Positions 1 to 8,585 of a stretch of 64,000 nt of DNA are shown here, in pieces (position 1 is the stretch's first letter; the number at the start of each line of letters is the position of its first letter). Position numbers and translations under genes: made by a program. This DNA is from CBDHFF01 sp965262395. GTDB taxonomy: Bacteria > Pseudomonadota > Alphaproteobacteria > Rickettsiales > Anaplasmataceae. Below the pieces are notes generated by a model. That model saw only the letters and a list, made by a program, of their open reading frames with translations, did not search any database and was not told where the DNA came from. The stretch is taken from NCBI GenBank assembly GCA_965262395.1, contig OZ253531.1:1054001-1118000 (forward strand). Reading direction: 5' to 3'.

Positions 1-342
1 CACTAAGAAGAATACAAAAATCTTCAAGAAAATGAAAAAATATGAATTCAATTTATGCCCTTTATTCTCTATATACCCTATCTTAACCCCTCAAAATCTC
101 GCCATTATATATAAAACGGGTCTACCTAAAAGAAGTAAAACGAATATCCTCAAAAAAATAATTATTCAAAAATATGAAGAATAGAGTTAAAGCATATAAA
201 AAAATTGATTATAATTATAGATAAAATCTATAGTGAATATAAGTTATTTAATCCACATTTTCTAAAGCTTGACATCATAAAATACGAAATAAATCAAAAA
301 AACTACCTTATTTTCTTTATTATACTAGTTCTAAAAGCATTT

Positions 343-492
343 TTATTTTAAATCATTGATGCATTCGTTCCAAAGCTTGCTATATTGTAAAAATGGAATA
401 GCAATTAAGCCTGTATCATGCATATATTTTGATGTTTTGGGATATAAATCTCTTCCTATTATTAAAGTGAGGAAAGAGATATTTATGACCAT
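343..492 (-). pseudogene. Possible 49-residue ORF or gene remnant
   Basis: A leftward frame opens with ATG at 490-492 and stops with TAA at 343-345, giving 49 codons. It has a hydrophobic start (residues about 1-12), then a polar tail containing RDLYPKTSKYMHDTG and FLQYSKLWNECINDLK. There is no ribosome binding site before the ATG, and an in-frame stop lies four codons upstream. The residue composition looks protein-like rather than random for such AT-rich DNA, so it could be the surviving C-terminal end of a decayed gene. I recognise no family. Confidence 0.25.
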
Positions 493-527
493 CAGTATAA
501 GTTTTTAGCTTTACTGAAATTGATACA

Positions 528-550
528 CCCCCCCCCCCCTAGAGGGGGGG
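528..550. repeat. Homopolymer C12 / G7 inverted repeat
   Basis: Twelve C residues (528-539) are followed by TAGA and a run of seven G residues (544-550), so seven C-G pairs can form around a four-base loop. In DNA this AT-rich a 12-base C run is exceptional. Homopolymeric C or G tracts are classic slipped-strand (phase-variation) sites, but no gene is visible next to this one. A terminator role is unlikely because no T tract follows on either strand. Assembly error in the run length is possible. Confidence 0.7.
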
Positions 551-790
551 ACAATCTAATTCATTGATATTGTTATTTCTTCAATTGATATATTGCATTG
601 TTTTCTTAAAACTAAACCCACTACACTCAATTGATCAAGTTCCTCTGCTACGAGCGAAGGTACATATCATGAATTCCATGACCCATTTAGTTAGTACAAC
701 AGAAATTAACCTAACAAAATTAAAACAATTTTAATTCTTCATATACTTCATGTATCAAAGGCTGCTGATACTGTTTAATTATAGCACAAA

Positions 791-867
791 TGGTGGTCTC
801 GAAGGGATTTGAACCCCTGGCCCCCAGATTAGGAATCTAGTGCTCTATCCTACTGAGCTACGAGACC
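791..867 (-). tRNA. tRNA-Arg (anticodon CCU)
   Basis: Read leftwards, the 7-base acceptor arms pair exactly (861-867 with 795-801), the discriminator is A, and CCA is encoded at 791-793. The T arm carries GGTTCAAATCC, and the anticodon loop reads TTCCTAA, which gives anticodon CCT for the AGG codon. The gene stands 49 bases beyond the recA stop codon, in the same direction. Confidence 0.95.
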
Positions 868-916
868 GAGAACTGCTTAAAAACAGAAAAACAGACCACT
901 TATTTTAAGTTTAAAC

Positions 917-1990
917 CTATGTCTCCAATGATTCAACAACTTTTTGATCAATTTTCTTTGTATAACTAGAATTTGAATCTTCATTGCTAATATTAAAAAT
1001 AAAATCACGTATCTTCTGTTCGATTTCATCAGCAATATTAGGATTATCTAAAAGGAATTGTTTACAATTCTCTTTTCCCTGCCCCAAACGATTGCCTACA
1101 TATGAATAAAATGACCCAGCTTTTTCTACAATGTCATATTTAACACCAAGATCTATAAGTTCACCTACTTTTGAAATTCCTTTGCCATACATAATATCGA
1201 ATTCTACCTGTTTAAAGGGTGGTGCAACTTTATTTTTTACAACCTTAACCTTAGTTAAATTGCCTACAACATCCTCTTTATTTTTTATTGAACTAACTCT
1301 TCTAATATCTAAACGAACAGAAGAATAAAACTTCAGTGCATTGCCACCTGTAGTAGTCTCTGGATTACCAAACATAACACCAATTTTCATTCTAATTTGA
1401 TTAATAAATATTACTGTACTATTGGTTTTTGAAACAGCTGCAGTAATTTTACGCAATGCTTGGCTCATAAGCCTAGCTTGCAATCCCATATGAGAATCAC
1501 CCATGTCACCCTCAATTTCAGCCTTTGGAGTTAAGGCAGCTACAGAATCAATTACGATCATATCAACAGCACCAGAACGAACTAACATCTCAATAATCTC
1601 TAACGCCTGCTCACCTGTATCAGGTTGAGACAAAAGAAGCTCATTAATGTTTACACCTAACTTACCAGCATATATAGCATCTAAGGCATGCTCTGCATCA
1701 ATAAACGCACACGTTCCACCAGCCTTTTGTGCTTCTGCTATCATATGCAAGGTGAGGGTTGTTTTTCCTGAACTTTCCGGACCAAATATCTCAATAATTC
1801 TTCCCCGTGGAATACCACCAATACCCAATGCAATATCAAGTGATAACGATCCAGTTGGTATAAATTCAACCATTTCTACTGTACTTTCTGACATTTTCAT
1901 TATAGAGCCTTTGCCACAAGATTTTTCTATTTGACTCATAGCAGCATCTAAAGCTCGTTTTTTATCACTAATTACATCAACAGGCGACAT
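917..1990 (-). CDS. recA: Recombinase RecA
   Basis: RecA forms ATP-dependent filaments on single-stranded DNA and catalyses strand exchange in recombinational repair; in many bacteria it also activates LexA cleavage. The Walker A sequence GPESSGKTT is at residues 70-78, the Walker B region MIVIDSVAAL at about 144-153, and the DNA-binding loop region FGNPETTTGGNALKF at about 208-222. At 357 residues it has the normal family length. It is transcribed leftwards, 125 bases downstream of the stop of znuC, with tRNA-Arg following. I saw no recognisable SOS box in the upstream gap. Nothing in the reading frame suggests damage, so this bacterium should be able to use the tandem repeats seen elsewhere in the window as recombination substrates. 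Confidence 0.98.
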   Translation of the reverse strand: MSPVDVISDKKRALDAAMSQIEKSCGKGSIMKMSESTVEMVEFIPTGSLSLDIALGIGGIPRGRIIEIFGPESSGKTTLTLHMIAEAQKAGGTCAFIDAEHALDAIYAGKLGVNINELLLSQPDTGEQALEIIEMLVRSGAVDMIVIDSVAALTPKAEIEGDMGDSHMGLQARLMSQALRKITAAVSKTNSTVIFINQIRMKIGVMFGNPETTTGGNALKFYSSVRLDIRRVSSIKNKEDVVGNLTKVKVVKNKVAPPFKQVEFDIMYGKGISKVGELIDLGVKYDIVEKAGSFYSYVGNRLGQGKENCKQFLLDNPNIADEIEQKIRDFIFNISNEDSNSSYTKKIDQKVVESLET

Positions 1991-2115
1991 CCTAACTCCT
2001 AAATAAGACTTCTTATATCGTGTCAGTCTAATCGTTTACCTAAATAATGCAATATATTTTTGTTAATATAATTATATTTCATTGTTATTATCATTAATAT
2101 TAAGATATATACACA

Positions 2116-2820
2116 TCAGTGTTCATGATCATGGTGATGTTGATACACACCTATATGATCATATATCCCTCCACCACCAAAGATATTCATAAATTTACGA
2201 TTACCTTTAATATCAGATGCCTTACCTTCGCAACATATATGTCCATTTAAACATATAACTCGGTCTGATCTTCTCATAATCATATGTATGTCATGAGAAA
2301 CCATAACCACACCGAATTTATATTCTTTAATCAATTTATCTATTAATAAATAAAATTTTTCTTCTGCCCTAATATCCATACCACTAACTGGCTCATCCAT
2401 AATGAGTAAATCTGGCTTCCTTAATAAACAATTTAGTAATAAAACCTTCTTTAATTGACCACAAGACAAATTATATATGTATTTATCGAGCAAATCACTT
2501 ACACCAATATCATCACATAATTCCATATCTATTTTGTTGCCACTCATAATTTCTAAGAATTCTTTCGTACTTACTGGCATGAACTTATTTAATTCTAATA
2601 ATTGTGGCATATATCCTATTACCAAATTATCGTTCTGATATAATTTTCCTGTAGTTGGTTTGATAATACCTGCTATGATCTTGATCAAGGAAGTCTTACC
2701 ACAACCATTAGGTCCTATTATTACCATTATCTCATCTTTATTAATATCTAAATCAATATCATATAAAATCTTTTCTTTTTCATAGAATAGTGATACACTA
2801 TCTAGCTTAATAATAGACAT
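2116..2820 (-). CDS. znuC: Zinc/manganese ABC transporter ATP-binding protein (ZnuC-like)
   Basis: This is the cytoplasmic ATPase subunit of a metal-uptake ABC transporter. Walker A GPNGCGKTS is at residues 36-44, a variant signature LSCGQ (usual LSGGQ) at 118-122, Walker B LLIMDEP at 138-144, and the switch histidine in VSHD at about 176. The C-terminus ends in a histidine-rich tail (HHHDHEH), which fits a metal-linked role. The length of 234 residues is typical. The gene is divergent from the metal-binding protein gene znuA, with only 8 bases between the two start codons, so the promoters probably lie inside the opposite coding regions or overlap. No permease subunit (ZnuB) gene is present in the window, and it is probably encoded elsewhere. 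Confidence 0.85.
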   Translation of the reverse strand: MSIIKLDSVSLFYEKEKILYDIDLDINKDEIMVIIGPNGCGKTSLIKIIAGIIKPTTGKLYQNDNLVIGYMPQLLELNKFMPVSTKEFLEIMSGNKIDMELCDDIGVSDLLDKYIYNLSCGQLKKVLLLNCLLRKPDLLIMDEPVSGMDIRAEEKFYLLIDKLIKEYKFGVVMVSHDIHMIMRRSDRVICLNGHICCEGKASDIKGNRKFMNIFGGGGIYDHIGVYQHHHDHEH

Positions 2821-2828
2821 AAAAAAAT

Positions 2829-3707
2829 ATGAAATTGCTAGTATTACTCATGTTATTGATGATATCACCTATAGCCTGCTTTGCAAACTCAAACTTGTCT
2901 GTTTCAGTAACAATGCCTCCGTTGCACTCAATAGTCTCTTTAATAACTGACGGTGTAGTTTCATTAAATCCAATATTTAAGGGATACACGCATCATGATA
3001 ATTATCTAAGACCAAAGGATGTAGAAATATTAGTAAATAGCAAGATAATATTCTATATGGATGATATAGCCGAGCCAAAAATAAAAAAATTAAAAACTGA
3101 AGCAAAAAAGATTCCTTTATCCACAAATTGTTGGTTGCTTCCCGCTAGAAGTGGCTCTGTGCATTATCAATATAAAAAATCTAACTCAGCACAATATGAT
3201 TCTCATATATGGCTTAGCCCTACAAATGTAGGAGTAATGTTGAAAGATATAACTAACACATTAAGTGAATATGATCCAAATAATCAAAGCCGTTACAAAA
3301 GCAATCTGGACAAAGCTCTAAATAGACTAGAATCTCTTATACAAGATATGAGATATGCGTTAGATAATTATAAATCCACACCTTATATTGTGGTACATGA
3401 TACATATCGTTACTTAGAAAAAGATCTAGAAATTGCTTCACCATCAGGAATATTGATATCATCTAATAATCACCAAAGTAGTGTAAAAAACACCCTTGAA
3501 GTAATAAAATTAATCAAGGAAGGAAATGTAAAATGTGTTTTAAGTGATATAGAAAATAAGCAATATAATTCCATATTTAAACCATATGATGTAACTACTG
3601 TTTCTTTGGATCCTGAAGGAATAGCAACAAATTTTATGCCTAAAGATAGCTATTTCTTATTTATAGAAACACTAGTTACAGATATAGCCGACTGCTTATC
3701 ACAATAA
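2829..3707 (+). CDS. znuA: Periplasmic metal-binding protein of zinc/manganese ABC transporter (ZnuA-like)
   Basis: This protein captures zinc or manganese in the periplasm and delivers it to the ABC permease. Residues 1-19 form a signal peptide (hydrophobic core, then CFA-N). Cluster A-I family marks are present: PPLHSIV (His33), HHDNYLRPKDVEIL (His55/56), DSHIWLSP (His126) and VVHDTYRYLEKD near 190, which together supply the usual histidine ligands. The charged histidine loop of classic ZnuA proteins is missing, so manganese rather than zinc is possible. The first ATG is chosen because later in-frame ATGs would cut off the signal peptide. No Shine-Dalgarno sequence is visible in the 8-base gap to znuC. 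At 292 residues the length is normal. Confidence 0.85.
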   Translation: MKLLVLLMLLMISPIACFANSNLSVSVTMPPLHSIVSLITDGVVSLNPIFKGYTHHDNYLRPKDVEILVNSKIIFYMDDIAEPKIKKLKTEAKKIPLSTNCWLLPARSGSVHYQYKKSNSAQYDSHIWLSPTNVGVMLKDITNTLSEYDPNNQSRYKSNLDKALNRLESLIQDMRYALDNYKSTPYIVVHDTYRYLEKDLEIASPSGILISSNNHQSSVKNTLEVIKLIKEGNVKCVLSDIENKQYNSIFKPYDVTTVSLDPEGIATNFMPKDSYFLFIETLVTDIADCLSQ

Positions 3708-3708
3708 C

Positions 3709-3730
3709 TAGGCATAAATCATTATGCCTA
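3709..3730 (+). terminator. Hairpin after znuA
   Basis: A perfect 9-bp stem (TAGGCATAA / TTATGCCTA) with a 4-base loop starts directly after the znuA stop codon. It is followed by a mixed AT stretch with short T runs rather than a clean T tract, so it is a plausible but not textbook intrinsic terminator. It may serve both converging genes. Confidence 0.55.
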
Positions 3731-4736
3731 TAAATCTCTTTTATCATGTGACTATATAAATCCATTTATGTTATCCAGATATTATTATCTATTGACTTCA
3801 TTACTACATCATTGGTTCATTAACGGGGATCATACCTTCGGAATCATATGTAGTAAGATCATTCTCTCTGAAATACTTACTACTCAGAGAAAACCCCCTG
3901 TAACAAGGACGATCAGTATAGAACCTACCTAATCTTCTATAATCACATTGATCACTTTGCAAACCATCGCAAGATCTTGTCCTATACAAATTAGTAAGTG
4001 GTTCCTCAGGCTGCTCTAATAATCCTAATCCTCCCAGCCCCATACAGGAAGCGACATTACGTAATAAAGTATTCGCTTTTCCTCCTTCTTGGCCATCTTC
4101 AACGGAATTAGTGCGTGAATTATAACCAGATTCATGACTAGTTTCTTTGAGTAAATTATCAGGGATACTATGATATCCTTCATCCTCATCAGGTATACTT
4201 TGTAGAGCACTTGGAGCCTCTGGCTCTTCAATTGTACCTAGCTCTACTTGTGAGAGACCCGTGTCATCAAATAATAATTTTTTATATAGCATTTCTTTGA
4301 ATCGATCTTTACTTATCTTTAATCGACCTTTTTTACTAATCTTTGATTGCTCTTTATTTACCTCACCTTCATTAATTACAGAATCTCCCGAAAATACTTC
4401 ATCTAATAAAGTCTCTATATCACTAAAACACATAGTAGGATGATGAGCTAGTATAAAGGCAACCTGCGCCCTGGATATATAGCAATCTTCATTATAGAGA
4501 GCATAGCAGCAAAGGTAAGGATACACTAAATGATGAACATTAAAGCATTCATAATTCTTATTTTTCTTAGCCTGCTCAAAAAACTTTGCATATTCTAACC
4601 CTACACTACCAAGACTATCTATATAATTATCATAAAATTTATGCCAATGATCTAGATAATCTCTATATTTATGATTAACTGTGTGTTCTTTATCGTCATC
4701 AGAAGAATCACCTGCAATAACTGCCTTATGCTCCTC

Positions 4737-5347
4737 CTGAGATGAAGAGGAAGGTGAAGGTGAAGGTAAAAGAGGTGCTTCTTCAATATCTACCTTACTA
4801 TCATTATGCTCTTCCTGGGATGAAGGCGTAAATGTAGATGAAGGTGAAGAAGGTGAAATCGGCTCTTTCTGGGATGCAGAAGAAGGTGAAGGTAAAAGAG
4901 GTGCTTCTTCAATATCTACCTTACTATCATTATGCTCTTCCTGGGATGAAGGCGTAAATGTAGATGAAGGTGAAGAAGGTGAAATCGGCTCTTTCTGGGA
5001 TGCAGAAGAAGGTGAAGGTAAAAGAGGTACTTCTTCAATATCTACCTTACTATCATTATGCTCTTCCTGGGATGAAGGCGTAAATGCAGATGAAGGTGAA
5101 GAAGGTGAAATCGGCTCTTCCTGGGATGCAGAAGAAGGTGAAGGTAAAAGAGGCTTCTTCAATATCTACCTTACTATCATTATGCTCTTCCTGGGATGAA
5201 GGCGTAAATACAGATGAAGGTGAAGAAGGTGAAATCGGCTCTTTCTGGGATGCAGAAGAAGGTGAAGGTAAAATAGGTACTTCTTCAATATCTACCTTAC
5301 TATCATTATGCTCTTCCTGGGATGAAGGCGTAAATGCAGATGAAGGA
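4737..5347 (-). repeat. 126-bp in-frame coding tandem repeat, about 5 copies
   Basis: The marker GCTCTTCCTGGGATGAAGGC occurs at 4808, 4934, 5060, 5184 and 5310, that is, spacings of 126, 126, 124 and 126 bases. The unit encodes 42 residues on the minus strand (PLLPSPSSASQ... to ...HNDSKVDIEEA). The single 124-base spacing marks the 2-bp deletion that breaks the reading frame. The near identity of the copies points to recent duplication or gene conversion. Confidence 0.95.
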
Positions 5348-6450
5348 AGCATCTTCTTAAGATACCTTTGCTCTTTCTGAAATAAATATTTTAATAGTTG
5401 TTGATCTCTTTCGACTAATTTATACGTAACCAATGAGGAAAATAATGCTTGCATGCTAAAAAATGAATGTGAACTTGTACAACATGCATCAACGTATTTT
5501 AATCCAATCATATCTTTAACATACGGATTTGAAACATACATATAAATTCCCGCTAATCCATTCCCATTGTCAATATGACGCTTAAATCTGTTACAATCTA
5601 TAATAATATATTCATATCTATTTGAATATTCAGTTCTTACTTCAGTTATTACGATAATGGCCTTAATACCCTTATCCAAATAAAATTTTACAATAGATTT
5701 CATTATCCGCAGTGAATTTTGTGTAGATAGCATGTACAATTTTATATGAGTTGGTTCACTCCTATTAAAAGAAAATACAGCTAATATATTTGCACCATTC
5801 TTAACAATAAAATATTGTTCATTATCAGAATATTTTGCAACACGCAGAGCTGTCTCCTGATCCGAAGACTTATACGATTCATCATTCTCTATAAGATAAT
5901 AACGTTTGATCGTAATTGAGTGAGGGCAATCATTCGTGGCTTTAGTCCAGCAAGCGCCAATATATTCCGGACTATTTTCCTGTGGATAAAATGCATCTCT
6001 TATGTCCATTCTACCTATAACAAGATTATGTTTTGGATCTCTCTCTGCGATATAGTGACGTTTGCTCTCCACTACATATTCTTTAGAGTAATAATCCAAG
6101 ATCATAGTATGTAGAGAAGTAATATCTTGATAATCAAATGTATCTTTTGTCGTCATTTCACCTAGGATAAAAGGAAAGACATTATATAACAATTGTATAA
6201 AATCTTTAATATCAGACTCTTGTTTTATATCTTCAGTCTCATATACATTAAGTACTTCATATAACTTGCTTACAAAAGCCTCCTTCTTAGCTCCTAAGGT
6301 ATATTTGAATCGAATCAATGCACGAACACTAATATTTGGGTCATCTACCAATTTCGTTAAAAATTCCTCCCTATTAATTTTCATTTGCTCATCTTGTTCA
6401 CTTAGTAGCTGGATATCTATCTGATCTATACAAAAAATATCATCATCCTC

Positions 6451-6675
6451 ATCCTCTTCCAAAGCATGGCCAGCTGCATTATCATCCTTACTCTCATCCT
6501 CTTCCGAAGTATGGCTAGCTGCATTATCATCCTTACTCTCATCCTCTTCCAAAGCATGGCTAGCTGCATCATCATCCTTACTCTCATCCTCTTCCAAAGC
6601 ATGGCTAGCTGCATCATCATCCTTACTCTCATTCTCTTCCAAAGCATGGCCAGCTGCATTATCATCCTTATACAT
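6451..6675 (-). repeat. 45-bp in-frame coding tandem repeat, 5 copies
   Basis: The unit ATCCTCTTCC recurs at 6451, 6496, 6541, 6586 and 6631 (period 45). On the minus strand each unit encodes 15 acidic residues of the type AASHALEEDESKDDD. Because 45 is divisible by three, copy-number change would alter length without breaking the frame, unlike the deletion seen in the 126-bp repeats of the same gene. Confidence 0.95.
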
Positions 6676-6885
6676 ATATCTGCGTACCCTTTTTGATTTA
6701 TATTTGATCGCATTACTCCTATGTGAAGTCATCTTTGATTTATTCGCATGACTTATGCTTGCTTCCATATTCATCTCCAATATGATTGTGCTAATAGTAA
6801 TTAAGCACAACTAATACGTTTAAAACATTAAATTTTTACTAATTAAATCGAATATTATGGACTTATTCTCTAGTAACTATATATT

Positions 6886-7614
6886 ATGAATAAAAGAAAA
6901 GAGCTCATGATTATAATAACGAGACCATATAATCAGTCCGTACAAACAGCAGAATATATAAGGAATTATGGGTATAATTGTGCAATATGTCCGATGTTAA
7001 AAATAAACCAGAGCTTTGTTCAAAAAGAAGAAATAAGTTATGAAACAGTTGATATTATAGTAATAACAAGCCAAAATGCGATATATGCAATTAGCAATAT
7101 CGCCAAGAATAAACTAATATTAACAGTGGGAGATAAAACTGCTGATATAATATGCAGCAAAGGCTTTACTAATGTAAAATCAGTAAATGGCAATATACAA
7201 TCTTTAGTTCAATACATAATTGAAAACTATATAAACAAATCCATACTATATCTTCGTGGCAACAACATAACTTTAGATATTAAATCTGTAATGGAGAATA
7301 GTGGCTTTTGTGTACAAGAAATAATAGTATATAAAGCAGAGCCTTCTCTGTCTCTAGATACAAAAATACAACTGGAACTTAAAAAGACTAATCATTGCAT
7401 CATAATATTTTATTCTAAGGCAACTGCAAATAATTTTATAAGACTAATAAAGGTATATAACTTATTAAGTTATCTGAAAAAATTTATAGCAATATCAATC
7501 AGCAAGAACGTAAGCGAAGTATTAGAACAAATAGAATGGAAAACTCTATTAATTGCAGAACAGCCAACTGAACAAAGTATAATCCAGCTACTTAATAAAC
7601 AAAAAGATCTGTAA
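6886..7614 (+). CDS. hemD: Uroporphyrinogen-III synthase (HemD)
   Basis: HemD closes and inverts the D ring of hydroxymethylbilane to give uroporphyrinogen III in haem synthesis, in the cytoplasm. The family is poorly conserved, but several marks fit: ITRPYNQSVQTAEYIRNYGY near the N-terminus, a P-M-L-K-I segment, ITSQNAIYAI near residue 60, VGDKTADIICSKGF at about 85, a LYLRGN segment with IVYKAEP in the second half, and a FYSKATANNFIRL segment near 175. The length of 242 residues is normal. It converges on the yebC gene, with five bases between the stop codons. A haem supply fits the cytochrome oxidase genes in this window. Assignment rests on pattern recognition and is fairly secure. Confidence 0.8.
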   Translation: MNKRKELMIIITRPYNQSVQTAEYIRNYGYNCAICPMLKINQSFVQKEEISYETVDIIVITSQNAIYAISNIAKNKLILTVGDKTADIICSKGFTNVKSVNGNIQSLVQYIIENYINKSILYLRGNNITLDIKSVMENSGFCVQEIIVYKAEPSLSLDTKIQLELKKTNHCIIIFYSKATANNFIRLIKVYNLLSYLKKFIAISISKNVSEVLEQIEWKTLLIAEQPTEQSIIQLLNKQKDL

Positions 7615-7619
7615 AAAAT

Positions 7620-8339
7620 TTATATGTTGGCATTATAATATGCACTTTGCACATCATCGTCATCCTCAAGCATATCTATAAGCTTTATTATAGACTCCTT
7701 CTTTGCTTCATTAACATCTATTTTATCTTCAGCTTTAAATATCAACTCAGCTGATTCAGGGTCACCATATTTTACAGAAAGTGCATCTTGCATGCCAACA
7801 AATCCTTCAATCTGGCAAGTGATAATGTAATAATCTTCTTCTAGATCTACATCAATGGCCTCATGCTCAATGGCAATTTCTTCAATCTCTACTATAGGAG
7901 CTACGTCCTCTCTATATTCAATCATACCTACTTTATTAAAAAGATACAATACACTGCCAGTGATGCCTAACGATCCACCAGAGCGCTTAAAAGACTCACG
8001 AAGATTAGATACAGTGCGATTACGATTATCGGTTAGTGCCTTCACTATGAATGCGCTTCCCCCTGGCCCATAACCTTCATATATAACTTCTTCATAGTTA
8101 TCACCACCAGCTCCACCTTCGCAGCTTTTAATAGCACGTTCAATTTTATCTTTAGGCATGCCAGATCTCCTGGCATTAGCAACAGCAGTTCTTAACCTGC
8201 TATTCGCATTAATATCAGTGCCCCCAGTAGAAGCCCCTGCAATAATTTCACGATGCAACTTAGTAAAAAACTTCGAACGTTTCTCATCCTGTCTACTTTT
8301 TCTATGCTTTGTATTAGCATATTTAGAATGTCCAGCCAT
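7620..8339 (-). CDS. yebC: YebC/PmpR family protein
   Basis: Members of this widespread family act as DNA-binding transcriptional regulators, and some relieve ribosome stalling during translation. The N-terminus MAGHSKYANTKHRKSRQDEKR is the family hallmark, followed by RLRTAVANARRSGMPKDKIERAI and the YEGYGPGG segment at about 85-92, then NRNRTVSNLR and GSLG. At 239 residues it is the usual length. Typical alphaproteobacterial neighbours such as ruvC are not adjacent here. The gene is single, convergent with hemD, and its start ATG is unambiguous from homology. Confidence 0.95.
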   Translation of the reverse strand: MAGHSKYANTKHRKSRQDEKRSKFFTKLHREIIAGASTGGTDINANSRLRTAVANARRSGMPKDKIERAIKSCEGGAGGDNYEEVIYEGYGPGGSAFIVKALTDNRNRTVSNLRESFKRSGGSLGITGSVLYLFNKVGMIEYREDVAPIVEIEEIAIEHEAIDVDLEEDYYIITCQIEGFVGMQDALSVKYGDPESAELIFKAEDKIDVNEAKKESIIKLIDMLEDDDDVQSAYYNANI

Positions 8340-8585
8340 TGTACAACCACTATACTGAAAAACGCAGTAATTGTAGGCGTAAATATCTCTCCTGACAACA
8401 TTTAATTTATAAATTAGTCCCTATGTAATGAGCTATGACAATATTTCAAAGCATAATTAGCAATATAATGATATTAATTTACTATATCTATATTTAAAGT
8501 AGCTGTTTTAAACCATTTGCTAATAAATATTCATTTACTATGCCAAGATAGATATCAATAGCCTAATTAATGAAAAATTATATTT

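Larger units (their letters stand above)
1..790. other. Gene-poor left flank
   Basis: This stretch of about 790 bases shows no convincing full gene. It is strongly AT-rich with many stop codons in all frames. Two things stand out: a C-run/G-run hairpin at 528-550 and a short leftward open frame at 343-492, both listed separately. The slightly less AT-rich stretch at about 360-480 suggests decayed coding sequence. The rest looks like ordinary intergenic or degraded DNA. Confidence 0.5.
3804..6810 (-). pseudogene. Large repeat-rich acidic protein, split by a 2-bp deletion in its repeats
   Basis: Two leftward open frames, 5056-6810 (584 codons) and 3804-5162, overlap inside a block of 126-bp coding repeats and are best read as one gene of about 1002 codons. 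In the copy near 5153 two bases are missing compared with the other copies, so DIEEAPLLPSP becomes DIEEASFTFTF and the frame runs to a stop. The second frame has only a TTG start inside the repeat and no ribosome binding site. The predicted intact protein has 45-bp acidic repeats near the N-terminus, a central part of about 350 residues without a family I recognise, then serine/proline-rich 42-residue repeats and a C-terminal part of about 300 residues. There is no signal peptide and no membrane segment. A cytoplasmic or secreted host-interaction protein is likely but unproven. It may be a switched-off contingency gene, a pseudogene, or a sequencing artefact. Confidence 0.7.

Noticed and set aside
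528..550. Rho-independent terminator
   Set aside because: The stem is G-C only but no T tract follows on either strand, and no gene end is next to it.
3804..5162. Independent gene starting at the TTG at 5160-5162
   Set aside because: The start codon lies inside a repeat, has no ribosome binding site, and the frame continues exactly from the upstream gene if two missing bases are restored.
6466..6696. Rightward hydrophobic repetitive frame antisense to the 45-bp repeats
   Set aside because: It is the antisense reading of an in-frame coding repeat (acidic on the other strand); its hydrophobic repeats follow from the complementary codons and have no ribosome binding site.
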